64,000 nt of DNA from Pirellula sp. Lineage in GTDB: Bacteria; Planctomycetota; Planctomycetia; Pirellulales; PNKZ01. The stretch is taken from positions 434,001-498,000 of the forward strand of contig PNKZ01000002.1 of NCBI GenBank assembly GCA_013822735.1, read 5' to 3'. This document shows, piece after piece, positions 52,641-62,704 of the stretch. Below the pieces are notes generated by a model. It saw only the letters and a program-made list of their open reading frames with translations, had not been told where the DNA came from and did not search any database. The first letter of the stretch is position 1. Every line of letters starts with the position of its first letter. A program made the position numbers and the translations under genes.

Positions 52641-53816
52641 CTAGCGGTACGACCAGGAGTAGTCAACCTCGCCGGGAATCCCGAACCGAATTTCGTCTTC
52701 GTGTTCGTGGCGGGTGTCGCTGGGGCGCCAAAAGTTGAGCGTGAGCACCTGGAATTCGTACTTCCGCCCGGTGCCGAGCGGCGTTCCCGCTTGGTACCCC
52801 CCTTCGGGATCCGTATAGCGGAACGCGTTCGTCAGCCCATACACGGTGATGGAGAACCGGTCGGTGCGGGGATCGACCCCTTCCCAGGTGACGACGCCCC
52901 AAATCGTCCGGTCGACTTCCGGCGTGGAGACCGGAATTTCGCCGGTCATCTCGCCGGTGGTCAGGAGCTTGCGGTTCTTGTCTTCGCGCTGTTGGATCGC
53001 CGCGACCGCTTCGGGAATCACTTTCTCGACATAGGTCTTATTCACGTCGAAGCTGTGCAACTCGAAGCGCGGAATGAAGAGGAACGGCTTGGTGACCGGT
53101 ACCGCCTTCACCTTGCTCTCTTGAGCTTCGTCGTACTCCACGCGCTTCACCGGTCCGTTGCGGACGTTGTAGACCATGTACCAAATCTGGCGCGGCTTAC
53201 CGTCGGCACCAGGAATCTGAATAAACCGAATCGGTTTGAAGGCGAACTCCAAGCCCCACACGTCGTGCATGAAGCGAATGGCGCGAGCCGGCTTGCGGTT
53301 CGGCACTGCCGGACGTTCGCCGTAAGTCGGCAGCGCCGCCAGCACTTCAGTCAGATCGTGAACGCTCTGCAAATCGTCGACGGTCACCGGGCTCGGGATC
53401 TTCGTCAAAACGCCGGGGGCCAAAATGCGGTAGCCGCCCGAAGGTGGCGGGCCCTGCTCCGGAACAATCGGGAAACCGCTCTCGCCGGCGTTCTCTACCG
53501 CGGGGGCCGGTGTGTCGTTGCCGGGCACGGCGGGCATCGCCGGAGTTGCCGTCGGGGCCGAAGGTGCAAAAGGGTTCGCCGCAGGCGCGCTTGCCGGAGG
53601 TGTGGCAGGCATGGCAGGACTGGCCGCGGGCGTTGAAGGTGCAAACGGATTCGCACCGGCCGCCGGCGCCGACGGCGCTGCCGCAGCCGGCGGCGTCGCA
53701 CTCGGCGCAGGTGTGGCCGGGGCCGAAGGGGCAAACGGATTCTGAGCCCAAACTTGCTCGGCGGCGGCAGTCAGGAGCAAGCCGGACAAACAGACAATGG
53801 CGACGCGAGCCCGCAT
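52641..53816 (-). CDS. Secreted hypothetical protein with NPFAPS repeats
   Basis: The product has 391 residues. A signal peptide (1-24, ending QVWAQ) is followed by a low-complexity Ala/Pro linker (~25-115) with four NPFAPS-type repeats (NPFAPSAP, NPFAPSTP, NPFAPSAP). A compact C-terminal domain (~130-391) contains aromatic strands such as RAIRFMHDVWGLEFAFK and PFLFIPRFELHSFDV. No known family is recognised. It is probably anchored or complexed in the periplasm by its Pro-rich linker. It is upstream of rpmA on the same strand but separated by 284 bases. Confidence 0.65.
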   Translation of the reverse strand: MRARVAIVCLSGLLLTAAAEQVWAQNPFAPSAPATPAPSATPPAAAAPSAPAAGANPFAPSTPAASPAMPATPPASAPAANPFAPSAPTATPAMPAVPGNDTPAPAVENAGESGFPIVPEQGPPPSGGYRILAPGVLTKIPSPVTVDDLQSVHDLTEVLAALPTYGERPAVPNRKPARAIRFMHDVWGLEFAFKPIRFIQIPGADGKPRQIWYMVYNVRNGPVKRVEYDEAQESKVKAVPVTKPFLFIPRFELHSFDVNKTYVEKVIPEAVAAIQQREDKNRKLLTTGEMTGEIPVSTPEVDRTIWGVVTWEGVDPRTDRFSITVYGLTNAFRYTDPEGGYQAGTPLGTGRKYEFQVLTLNFWRPSDTRHEHEDEIRFGIPGEVDYSWSYR

Positions 53817-54002
53817 GGTTCATCTCGTGGCGGCAAAACGGGGCGAGAAACACACCTACGTTAGTCTAATTATGCCTGAAAGCGAGAGCCAACAAATTTC
53901 CGCCAATCGCTTCCTCCGAGCTATTTCGCCGGAATTGCCGCATGAACCCGGCGTCAACCGTCGCCATCCCTACGATCGCGCCGACCGACCTCCGGATGCG
54001 CG

Positions 54003-54806
54003 TCAGCCTGGCAACAGCCGCCAAGTCAATTCGCCGGGTCGGCAGGCGTCGGAGTGCAGGACGTCGGCCAAGGTCTGGTCCGTCGCATAGTCGACGGCGG
54101 GGATCGTGTGGCACCGCACGGCCAGGGAAAGCTCGTCTCCCAGAAACGGCCACGGTCCGACGCGGATCAAGTCCGTTCCCGCGCCGTCGTTGCCTGCCGG
54201 CGACCACGTGAGCTCCACGAAGTCTTCATGACCCACGCGTTCTGCTTGTCGCCGCTCGGCGCAGCAGAGCCACAGGCTCGCCAAGTCGAAGAAGCGCACG
54301 CCTTGCCATGCGAGCAGGCTCTGCCGCGCGCCGGCTTCCGCGCTGCCGTAGCGTGCGGTGAGCTCGCGCTTCCAATCCTGCTCCAGGTCCGCTTGCTCTT
54401 CCAGAAACTCTTCCGCCAGGTGACGCCAAGTCGCGTCGTGCCGCTTCTCGTCGTGCGAGTGGCCGCAGAGCGTGGCAAAGTGCCGGCTCACGGCATACCC
54501 GGCCAGCGGCCCGTCGTTGTGGGCTACTGCGATCGAGCGCCGCCAAATGGCCAGCGACTCGTCGAGCGGCATCTCCATGAAGTCGCGCGGCTTGCCGTCG
54601 TGCACGGTCGGCCGCAGCTCCCAGGCGATCCAGCCGTCGTCGTGATGATACACGGCGGCGATGAACTCCTCGCGCGCCTCGGGCAGCGGCGCCACGGCGT
54701 CGCTCCAGGCCCGCGCCATCTCCATCGCAATGCGCGCATGCTCCACTTGCGACACCAAGGCCCAGCCCGGCCGGCCGTCGTCGAGAGTTACGTCACGTCG
54801 GATCAT
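54003..54806 (-). CDS. DUF3891-family protein
   Basis: The product has 267 residues with no signal peptide or membrane helix. The family has a helical, HD-like arrangement of conserved His and Asp: VSQVEHARIAMEMAR near the start, AVYHHDDGWIAWE with adjacent His/Asp, and HFATLCGHSHDEKR. These look metal-binding, but no activity is established for DUF3891. The start at 54806 is the first ATG. It is a monocistronic minus-strand gene between two secreted hypotheticals. Confidence 0.75.
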   Translation of the reverse strand: MIRRDVTLDDGRPGWALVSQVEHARIAMEMARAWSDAVAPLPEAREEFIAAVYHHDDGWIAWELRPTVHDGKPRDFMEMPLDESLAIWRRSIAVAHNDGPLAGYAVSRHFATLCGHSHDEKRHDATWRHLAEEFLEEQADLEQDWKRELTARYGSAEAGARQSLLAWQGVRFFDLASLWLCCAERRQAERVGHEDFVELTWSPAGNDGAGTDLIRVGPWPFLGDELSLAVRCHTIPAVDYATDQTLADVLHSDACRPGELTWRLLPG

Positions 54807-54865
54807 GGCTGCGGTGCGCGGGGTGGAAGGTTTCGGCCCGCCAATATCGTACCCTAGCTCCGCGG

Positions 54866-56245
54866 CTAGCGTACCACCGGGGCCAGCGTCGGCTGCGAGG
54901 CCGTGGCTGCAGGCTCCAAGAATCGCAGCGTCGCGATAATCGCCTGATCCGCGTCTCCCATCGCCGGCAGCAGTTCCTTCTCGCAGGTAAACGCGAGCAC
55001 CACCTGCCGCCCTTCGGCGTTTTGCACTAAGTAGTAAATCCAGGTGATATCGAGCTCTTCCACTTGCCCGATCGCCTCGGCGCGAAACACTACGTGGCCG
55101 TTCGTGTTGGCCGACTCGCTCACGCGGACAAACTGTCCGAAGTTTTTATCGAGCGAACGCCGCACGTCGGCTTGAAATTGCGAGAGCGTCGGATGTTTCG
55201 ACGGGTCCGAAAGGGCCACGGCGGTCACGTTGCATTGCGCCACGAGTTCGCCGCGCTCGACCATTCGCAGGGAGAGCACCCCGTCGCGGTCGCTCATCAC
55301 GTGCCAGCGGCGATCATGCTCGAAGCCGAACCGTCCGCCGAGCGACTCATAGCCGATGAGCAGCGCCCCGGGCACGCCGATCGTTTCCAACGCCGCCGGA
55401 TCAATCTCGGCCAGTTCCGTCGGCTCGTTGCAGGGCGCGAGCAGCATCTGCACGCGGGCCTGCATTTCGAGCCCCGGCTCCACATGGCCGATCGACCGCT
55501 TCTCTTTCAGGAGCAGCGCCACCCAAGTGATGCGGCGCGCCTTCACGTCGAACTTGTAGCGGGCCGCGAGTTCAAATTCCGTCGCCACGCCGCCGATGGC
55601 GCCGTTCACGGTTCCCTTCAGCTCGATGCGAGCCGCACCGTCGAGCACTTCGGCCAGCGTGCTTTGCACGTCGCTCGAGGCCACGGCGTCGAGGTTCAGC
55701 AGTCCGCAAAGCAGCGCATCGTCGTGCTTCCAACTGTCGCCGACCGCTACTTTTTTCCCCGGCAGCAACGCTTCGACGAGTAAGCTATTCGCGGGAATCT
55801 GGATCAGTTCGAGTTCGTCGGCCGAGAGGCGGCCGATGGGCGAGAGCATTTCCGGCGCCCCCTCCCCTGCCCTGGCCAGCACAATGTTGCGATCGGTCCG
55901 GAGCGACGAGCTCGACGGCTTTTGGTTCACGGAAACGTCCGCCTCGGCCTTGCGATAAACGCGCACCGACGCCCGCTCCCCTTCGATGCTCAACTGCTTC
56001 TCTTCATACGCGAAGCGTGCGGCGACCGTGGTCGGCAGCGTTTTCACGTCGTCTTTGTTTTTGAATTTCAGCACGCCGCCGACTTCGAGCACGGCATCGA
56101 CCTTGGCGACATCGCCCGGCTCGACGCCGCTGGTAAGATCGATTTCCGACGGCGCAGCCGCCAGCGCCGATAGTGGCGATACGCAAACGGCCGCGCCAAG
56201 CAACCAAGCGCGGCGCGTGATCTTCCAACTCTGAAAACCTTGCAT
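54866..56245 (-). CDS. Secreted hypothetical protein
   Basis: The product has 459 residues. It opens with ITRRAWLLGAAVC, a basic N-terminus and hydrophobic stretch that could be a TAT or Sec signal (cleavage near ALAAA, ~30). The body is beta-rich without a recognised family, with Ser/Arg-rich and charged segments such as ELAARYKFDVKARRITW and a C-terminal part (~355-459) with FRAEAIGQVEELDITWIYY. The ATG at 56245 is preferred to one at 56308 because the first 21 residues of the longer version are highly basic and precede the signal. The function is unknown. Confidence 0.62.
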   Translation of the reverse strand: MQGFQSWKITRRAWLLGAAVCVSPLSALAAAPSEIDLTSGVEPGDVAKVDAVLEVGGVLKFKNKDDVKTLPTTVAARFAYEEKQLSIEGERASVRVYRKAEADVSVNQKPSSSSLRTDRNIVLARAGEGAPEMLSPIGRLSADELELIQIPANSLLVEALLPGKKVAVGDSWKHDDALLCGLLNLDAVASSDVQSTLAEVLDGAARIELKGTVNGAIGGVATEFELAARYKFDVKARRITWVALLLKEKRSIGHVEPGLEMQARVQMLLAPCNEPTELAEIDPAALETIGVPGALLIGYESLGGRFGFEHDRRWHVMSDRDGVLSLRMVERGELVAQCNVTAVALSDPSKHPTLSQFQADVRRSLDKNFGQFVRVSESANTNGHVVFRAEAIGQVEELDITWIYYLVQNAEGRQVVLAFTCEKELLPAMGDADQAIIATLRFLEPAATASQPTLAPVVR

Positions 56246-56864
56246 CGACGATTCCCTTCGCCCAAAGTCGGGCCTTGCCCGTGGTTTCCGGCTGCGTATC
56301 CGTCGCAATCGGCCTACGGCGTTTTTCGACCTTTTCCGTCGACGCGGTTCACCCGTTTAGGCGAATTGGCCGGCAGCGAACTTCGGCCGGCGGTTTGGGG
56401 GCTTCCGGTCGAGGCTGTCGACCGACTTTGCCCAAATGTCCCAATCTGGAAGTGCACACTCCGAGGGGGCTGTGAAATTGTTCACGGCCGTTTTTGCTTA
56501 CCTTCACGAAAACTTGAATAAATTCGCCTCTCGCCGCGAACATTTAGGTGAACGCTGGACACTTTATTGCGTAGGACGGGTAGCAAATGCGACGCATGCG
56601 AGAGGCGGTGAAACGAAGCGGATGGTTGCGGCATCTAATTGCCGACGCCCAAGTAGACCCGCGAGTTTCTGAATCTTTCCGCAGGCGTCAAAGAGTGCAG
56701 ACAGTTCTGGAGGGTATGGTTTAGATTACCTGCGAAATCTTGGAATCGGTTGCCGGCAGCGGCCAATCGGTCGTCGAAGAGATCGCGATTGGACACGAGC
56801 TTTGCGAGGGCGGTGGGAGCCGCAGGGAACACCTCCGAAGCTATGGGAAGGGGTCGGTTCTCTT
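56246..56864. other. Long intergenic region upstream of the sigma-factor gene
   Basis: These 619 bases lie between two divergent genes. No protein-coding frame with credible features was seen. The part from ~56480 to 56600 is AT-richer than the surroundings, and the stretch directly before the sigma factor contains ggaagggg (56846-56853), its likely ribosome-binding site. Promoters should lie here, but no confident -35/-10 pair was found. Confidence 0.5.
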
Positions 56865-58544
56865 ATGAATAACAGCTACGTCAATCCGGGACTGCGACAA
56901 CTGCGCGATCAGCAGGTGCGGTTCGCTCCCCGCGATAAGAAACTTCAACAAGCGGCTCGAGCGGAAAAACTGCTCGCCGAACTCGTTCCCGGCAAGTCGT
57001 ACAACTACGTCGACCTGTGCCAACGCATTACCGACTTCAAGCCGGAACAATATCCCGATCTGCGGATCACGGCCGAAGAAGCGCGCCATGACCTGCGCCT
57101 ATTCGTCGAAGACGTCTCGGCCGCGGCCGACGTCCCTGCCGACGATGCCGGCGAGCGCGTGCTCACCATCGAAGAACTGGCCGAAATGTTCAACGTTTCG
57201 ACCAAGACCATCCAACGTTGGCGCGAGCAAGGGCTCGTCAGCCGGCGCTTCGTGTTCGACGGCCGGAAGCGCGTCGGGTTCTTGCAGAGTTCGATCGATC
57301 GCTTCGTGCAAACCAACGAAGATCGCATCGCCCGCGGCAGCCGGTTTAGCCAGCTCAGCGACGCGGAGCGCGAACTCATTATCTACCGTGCCCGACGGTT
57401 GGCGAAGTACGGCGCCGGACCGGCTGAAGTTGCTCGCCGCTTGGCGATCAAGACCGGCCGCAGCCCGGAAACCATTCGCTACACGCTCAAGGGCTTCGAA
57501 GAAGAACATCCCGATCTGGCGATCTTCCCCGATAACGGCGGTCCGCTTTCGGAAGAAGATAAGCAAGGGATCTACCAGCACTATCGTCGCGGCGAGTCGG
57601 TCGACGCCCTTTGCAAGCGGTATCACCGCACGAAGACCAGCGTCTATCGCATCATCAACGAAGTGCGCGCGGAGCGAATCCGTCTGCTGCCGCTCGATTT
57701 GATCGACAACCCGCTGTTTGCCAAGCCGTATGCGGAAAAGCAGATTCTCGGACCTCCGCCGGTGGTGGAAACCACCGGCCGCAAGGCCCGGGCTCCGGCC
57801 GGATTGCCCCCGTATTTGGCAGCTTTGTACGAAGAACCGCTCCTCACACGCGAGCAAGAGCAGTACTTGTTCCGGAAGTTCAACTTCCTGAAATACAAGG
57901 CGGCGAAGCTGCGCGAAACGCTCGAGCCGCAAAAGGCCCGCAGCGGCGTGATGGACGAAATCGAACGGATTTACGGCGAGATCGTGACGCTGAAGAACAA
58001 GATCATCCGCGCGAACTTGCGGTTGGTCGTGTCGATCGCCAAGCGTCACGTCGGGCCGCATGAAAACTTCTTCGACTTGGTGAGCGACGGCAATATGTCG
58101 CTGATCCGAGCCGTGGAAAAGTTCGACTACGCCCGGGGCAATAAGTTCAGCACGTATGCCACGTGGGCCGTGATGAAGAACTTTGCCCGCACGATTCCCG
58201 ACGAGATCAAACGCCGCGATCGGTTCAAAACGAGCGTGGAAGAAATGTTCTCGTCGGCGCAAGACAAGCGCACGGATCAATACGAACTGGAACAAGCGCA
58301 GAACACGCGTGAGACCCAGATCGGCAAGATCCTGGAAAACCTCGACGAACGCGAGCAGACGATCATCATCCGCCGCTTCGGCTTGGACCACGGCCGGGAA
58401 CCGCTCACCTTGAAAGAGGTCGGCGAGGAACTCGGCGTGACCAAGGAACGGGTTCGTCAAATCGAAGCCCGCGCTTTGGCCAAGCTGAAACGGGCCGCGG
58501 AAGAAGAGCACATCGAGCTGCCGGATCTCGGCGAAAAAGGCTAA
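56865..58544 (+). CDS. RpoD-like sigma factor with long HTH-rich N-terminal extension
   Basis: The product has 559 residues. The C-terminal half (~325-545) is a sigma-70 core: region 1.2-2 with LTREQEQYLFRKFNFLK, ANLRLVVSIAKRHVG, DLVSDGNMSLIRAVEKFDY and NKFSTYATWAVMKNFAR; region 4 with LTLKEVGEELGVTKERVRQI. Region 3 is reduced. The N-terminal ~300 residues carry a MerR/excisionase-like HTH (101-150) and two further helix-turn-helix-like segments (about 180-210 and 228-270). This architecture is not found in the usual RpoD. The ATG at 56865 has GGAAGGGG upstream; the open frame begins at 56802. A terminator follows at 58554. It may direct a lineage-specific regulon. Confidence 0.85.
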   Translation: MNNSYVNPGLRQLRDQQVRFAPRDKKLQQAARAEKLLAELVPGKSYNYVDLCQRITDFKPEQYPDLRITAEEARHDLRLFVEDVSAAADVPADDAGERVLTIEELAEMFNVSTKTIQRWREQGLVSRRFVFDGRKRVGFLQSSIDRFVQTNEDRIARGSRFSQLSDAERELIIYRARRLAKYGAGPAEVARRLAIKTGRSPETIRYTLKGFEEEHPDLAIFPDNGGPLSEEDKQGIYQHYRRGESVDALCKRYHRTKTSVYRIINEVRAERIRLLPLDLIDNPLFAKPYAEKQILGPPPVVETTGRKARAPAGLPPYLAALYEEPLLTREQEQYLFRKFNFLKYKAAKLRETLEPQKARSGVMDEIERIYGEIVTLKNKIIRANLRLVVSIAKRHVGPHENFFDLVSDGNMSLIRAVEKFDYARGNKFSTYATWAVMKNFARTIPDEIKRRDRFKTSVEEMFSSAQDKRTDQYELEQAQNTRETQIGKILENLDEREQTIIIRRFGLDHGREPLTLKEVGEELGVTKERVRQIEARALAKLKRAAEEEHIELPDLGEKG

Positions 58545-58553
58545 GCATCGACG

Positions 58554-58589
58554 AGAGACTGGAGACGCGAGTTTCCAGTCTCTTTTTTT
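58554..58589 (+). terminator. Strong intrinsic terminator
   Basis: Stem agagactgga (58554-58563) with tccagtctct (58574-58583) is perfect over 10 bp, with a 10-base loop and a run of T (58583-58589). It ends the sigma-factor transcript, 10 bases after the stop. Confidence 0.9.
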
Positions 58590-58648
58590 GTCGTGCCATC
58601 GCGAACTACGGTGCGGTTTTGCCCGTAGTTCTAGTTCGTCCCCCGTCC

Positions 58649-58705
58649 TTATTTAGCCCGCCGTCTGCGACGGCGGGCGCCCCCGGTCGCCGACCGGGGG
58701 CGAAA
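58649..58705. repeat. Double-hairpin repeat (copy 2)
   Basis: It is the reverse complement of the repeat at 21598-21655 apart from one substitution and one missing base. The two hairpins are gcccgccgtc and gcccccggtc arms. It lies between the sigma-factor terminator and the small gene at 58753. Confidence 0.85.
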
Positions 58706-58752
58706 TGGTGTTTGTTTGGCGCTCGTCGCTCGTACTTTCCACGGATGATTAC

Positions 58753-58965
58753 ATGCTGCGCGACGAAGACATCCGGATCGATATCGGCCGCAGCTCCGCC
58801 GGCAACTTTATGCGGATGGTGCACGTACCGAGCGGCATCGAACGCATGCACCCCGGCCCCTTGCGCGACGTGAATCAGCAGGCTCTGCGCTCGCGTTGGA
58901 AATACGAGATCGAAGTCGAACTGCTCATCAGCCGCCGCAAACGGGCGTTGTCGCCGGCAACGTAG
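58753..58965 (+). CDS. Small hypothetical protein
   Basis: The product has 70 residues. It is compact, charged and beta/alpha mixed (LRDEDIRIDIGRSSAGNF, MVHVPSGIERMHPGP, RWKYEIEVELLISRRKR). No family is recognised, but the regular distribution of conserved-looking residues and a start just after a repeat suggest a real gene. The stop codon TAG (58963-58965) falls inside a palindromic repeat. Codon usage is unremarkable. Confidence 0.5.
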   Translation: MLRDEDIRIDIGRSSAGNFMRMVHVPSGIERMHPGPLRDVNQQALRSRWKYEIEVELLISRRKRALSPAT

Positions 58966-59045
58966 GGTGGGTCGAGCAAAGCGAGGCCCACGCTGTGCTT
59001 GAGCGTCGATTCCGCGTGGGCCTCACTTCGTTCGACCCACCCTAC
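58962..59045. repeat. 84-bp imperfect palindrome
   Basis: Left arm 58962-58993 and right arm 59014-59045 match in 29 of 32 positions. The arms begin gtagggtgggtcga. Such gtagggtgggtcg palindromes occur widely in environmental bacteria. The small gene's stop codon lies inside the left arm. Confidence 0.8.
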
Positions 59046-59104
59046 GGCGTGCGTTAGAATCCGTCGCGGCGTGATTACGTTCGACGAATTCTCCGAGCAA
59101 CGGC

Positions 59105-59638
59105 ATGTTTTCCGATCCGGCAGTGCTGCTCTTAGTCGTGCAGGTGATCGGCGTGGCGACCGTGATCTTCTTGGTGTCGCGGCATTGGGCGCGGCGGCGG
59201 GAACGACAGTCGGCCTGGATTGCCGAGCAGAAGCAATTGCAAGAGTTCGTCGATCACGTGCATCCGACGCTCGGCCCCTATCGCTCGCGCGGCGACGGTA
59301 CCTGGTCCTGTTTGCCGGCCGATCAGCAGCTCGGCGGGGCGTTTGTGCTTTGCGGCGACGGCGCGGAACCGAGCGACGCCCAGGTCCAACGGTGGCAAGA
59401 AATTCGCGAACGGTTGCCGGAACTTCTCGCGCAGATCCCGCCCCCGCCGGACGACGACGGATATGGCCATGCCTACGTACCTTTTGACCCTATCGAAGTG
59501 CGAGCGGATCACGTCGAAATTGCCCGTGATTTAAGCTTCGTCGTACTCGTAGGCCTACCAGCTGCGAACCATTACCGCTTGTCGCCCACCATCTCGGTCG
59601 ACGCCGGTTGGCGCGCTTCCGTCGAGTGGAGCATGTGA
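59105..59638 (+). CDS. Single-pass membrane hypothetical protein
   Basis: The product has 177 residues. One hydrophobic N-terminal segment (6-24, AVLLLVVQVIGVATVIFLV) is followed by basic residues (RHWARRRERQ) and a charged soluble part. The topology suggests a short outside head and a cytosolic tail. A Pro/Asp-rich patch (IPPPPDDDGYG) lies at ~110-120. No family is recognised. It follows the palindrome at 58962 by about 60 bases. Confidence 0.55.
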   Translation: MFSDPAVLLLVVQVIGVATVIFLVSRHWARRRERQSAWIAEQKQLQEFVDHVHPTLGPYRSRGDGTWSCLPADQQLGGAFVLCGDGAEPSDAQVQRWQEIRERLPELLAQIPPPPDDDGYGHAYVPFDPIEVRADHVEIARDLSFVVLVGLPAANHYRLSPTISVDAGWRASVEWSM

Positions 59639-59660
59639 CTTATTTTGTTGGTCCGAAAAG

Positions 59661-59870
59661 ATGAGCCGATCACCACTCACAAGGAGTCAGGAGGCACTGC
59701 GAGGCTGGGACGTTCGAGACATGTCGATCGAGCAGTTACGAGACTGGATCGCAGCATGCGAAAAGATGGAAGTTTGGGTCAAACCGGCGAAAGCCCGGCG
59801 AAGCTGGAAGCTTGGGTTTGTCGAGGCAACCGAAGAATTGGCGTCTCGTGAAGCTATTGACGAAGGATAA
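59661..59870 (+). CDS. Small hypothetical protein
   Basis: The product has 69 residues. The sequence is helical and charged (SQEALRGWDVRDMSIEQLRDW, KARRSWKLGFVEATEELASREA). No domain is known. It starts 22 bases after the membrane protein and may be co-transcribed. An ATG is present, but no strong ribosome-binding site was seen. Confidence 0.45.
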   Translation: MSRSPLTRSQEALRGWDVRDMSIEQLRDWIAACEKMEVWVKPAKARRSWKLGFVEATEELASREAIDEG

Positions 59871-60372
59871 GGACCTTTCGGCAACGAACGATTTTCGGCC
59901 GGAAAGCCTGCCGTCGTCTGATTCGCCAAGAGGCAGACGGCGACAAACCCCGCCGATCGCACGTGTGTCAATGAAAATCGTGGAGTTCCGCGTCAAGGGC
60001 TCTGGCACTGCCGGCCGGCACCGGCTAAGATGCTGGACTCTTTCGATGTCGCGGGGCTCCCCGAGATAGGGGATCGAACCCATTGGAGGTTGTGCGGCGG
60101 ATTGTGACTTTGGGCGGATCATCACGACGCATGCATGAAATGCATTGCGCTACGAATTGCCCAGTTTCTCTCTGTTGCGCCTTCAGCAGCGTTCGTCGGC
60201 TCTTTTTGCCTTCGCGATCATTTTTCGGCAAGTCGTCCGCGAACTTTCGTCGATGGGCACAAGTCGATTTATTGTCGGGCTTTAGAGCCGCCAAATTCTG
60301 CTATTGACCGTCTTGCGACATCGACGCGTTTTAGTATAGTTACTGGTTTTCGTGCTGGAAAAATATGCAAAG
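59871..60372. other. Intergenic region upstream of the tRNA operon
   Basis: These 502 bases carry no accepted gene. The final 60 bases hold the tRNA-operon promoter (60313-60340). Part of 60061-60085 resembles a tRNA T-arm on the minus strand but lacks a clear partner. Confidence 0.5.
60313..60340 (+). promoter_or_regulatory. Likely sigma-70-type promoter of the tRNA-tuf operon
   Basis: TTGCGA (60313-60318) and TATAGT (60335-60340) are spaced 16 bases and lie about 33 bases before the first tRNA. The match to the -10 consensus is good, that to -35 partial. Confidence 0.5.
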
Positions 60373-60445
60373 GCTGGCGTAGCTCAATTGGCAGAGCAGC
60401 GGTTTTGTAAACCGCAGGTTGCGGGTTCAACTCCCACCGCCAGCT
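60373..60445 (+). tRNA. tRNA-Thr(TGT)
   Basis: Acceptor stem GCTGGCG pairs with CGCCAGC (60438-60444). Anticodon loop tttgtaa gives TGT, and the D-loop aattggca and T-loop ttcaact are typical. One T-stem pair is mismatched. No CCA is encoded. It is the first of four closely spaced tRNAs. Confidence 0.93.
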
Positions 60446-60608
60446 CTTCCGTGATGTTTGCCGGTCGCTCGTGATATTGGCGGCGTGCGAAAGCGCCCGC
60501 CGTTTGTTTTTGGTTTTGTGATTTGCAGTCGGGTTTCAAGAGCCGTTGCGTTCGGGAGTGGTGCGAGAAGCAGGGCAGGTTGTCGGATCGTCGTGAACGC
60601 AACGTTGA

Positions 60609-60691
60609 GGAAGGTTACCCGAGTGGTCAAAGGGGCCAGACTGTAAATCTGGTGGCTTACGCCTTCACAGGTTCGAATCCTGTACCTTCCA
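60609..60691 (+). tRNA. tRNA-Tyr(GTA)
   Basis: Acceptor GGAAGGT pairs with ACCTTCC (60684-60690). Anticodon loop ctgtaaa yields GTA. A long variable arm (ggtggcttacgcc) is present, as in class II tRNA-Tyr. No CCA is encoded. Confidence 0.95.
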
Positions 60692-60848
60692 GTTGGAAAT
60701 GGGCCCGGTTGGTGTTGGGTCGGTTTGTGTCGGGCCAAAGTTTGAGATTCATGCGATGTCGGATTCGTTCGTCATCCCGTGGTCGTTGGAATTGTTGATT
60801 GCTGTGGGAAGGTTGTTCGGGAGTCGGTGATTGGCTTCGCAGGTGCTT

Positions 60849-60919
60849 GCGGGTGTAGCTCAATGGTAGAGCGGCTGCCTTCCAAGCAGCATGCGAGGGT
60901 TCGATTCCCTTCACCCGCT
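60849..60919 (+). tRNA. tRNA-Gly(TCC)
   Basis: Acceptor GCGGGTG pairs with CACCCGC (60912-60918). Anticodon loop cttccaa gives TCC. The D-loop and T-loop (ttcgatt) are canonical. No CCA is encoded. Confidence 0.95.
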
Positions 60920-61007
60920 TCCGTAGTTTGTCGGGTTGGTTTGTGCTGGGTTTGTTTGTGCTGGGTTGGTTTACGAGAGTGTTGGTTGGAGGATTGTCGG
61001 ACCGCCC

Positions 61008-61080
61008 GCTGCTGTAGCTCAGTTGGTAGAGTGCGTCCTTGGTAAGGACGAGGTCATGGGTTCGAATCCCATCAGCAGCT
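61008..61080 (+). tRNA. tRNA-Thr(GGT)
   Basis: Acceptor GCTGCTG pairs with CAGCAGC (61073-61079). Anticodon loop ttggtaa gives GGT. It directly precedes tuf (134-base gap), reproducing the thrU-tyrU-glyT-thrT-tufB order of E. coli. No CCA is encoded. Confidence 0.95.
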
Positions 61081-61214
61081 CTTGTCGGGCGTGCAGGTGG
61101 CTCGGTGGTTTGGTTGGGTTTGCTTGGTTGTCGTCGGTTTGCCGAGCCGGATATCAATCGCTGGTTTCAAGTCATTCACATCGTTGGACTTTGATTAATT
61201 TGTAGGGAGTTAGA

Positions 61215-62414
<1,200 letters not shown>

Positions 62415-62426
62415 ATGTTGCAATCA

Positions 62427-62502
62427 AGTTCGGGTTCAGGGTTCGAGGTTGAGGGCTCCGATTGCGGAACCCTGAACCGAGAACCCTGAACCTGCGAACT
62501 TT
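62427..62502. repeat. Inverted repeat between tuf and tRNA-Trp
   Basis: aagttcgggttcagggttc (62427-62445) pairs with gaaccctgaacctgcgaactt (62482-62502), except for a two-base insertion. It could act as an attenuating or terminating hairpin, though no T-run follows. It starts 12 bases after the tuf stop. Confidence 0.65.
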
Positions 62503-62507
62503 GCACA

Positions 62508-62580
62508 GGGGTGTAGCTCAATTGGCAGAGCAGCCGTCTCCAAAGCGGCAGGTTGGGGGTTCAACTCCCTCCGCCCCTGC
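62508..62580 (+). tRNA. tRNA-Trp(CCA)
   Basis: Acceptor AGGGGTG pairs with CGCCCCT (62573-62579) with one G-T. Anticodon loop ctccaaa gives CCA. It occupies the usual place between tuf and secE. No CCA tail is encoded. Confidence 0.95.
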
Positions 62581-62704
62581 TGGAACGAGCGGTCGTGTGT
62601 CGGGATGAGGTTCGTGATTTAGGCGGGATTACTGGAGAGCGTCGGGGTCGGCTTCGTTGCTTTGTGAACGAATGCGGATCCGGCGCGGCGTGAGGGAACG
62701 CTGT

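Noticed and set aside
57099-58511. 470-codon minus-strand frame opposite the sigma factor
   Set aside because: The plus-strand frame has intact sigma regions 2 and 4; the minus frame shows no domain and only mirrors its codon bias.
60061-60085. Minus-strand tRNA T-arm-like sequence (gggttcgatcccc)
   Set aside because: Only three T-stem pairs form, and no acceptor, anticodon arm or D-arm can be found, so it is not called a tRNA or an attachment site.
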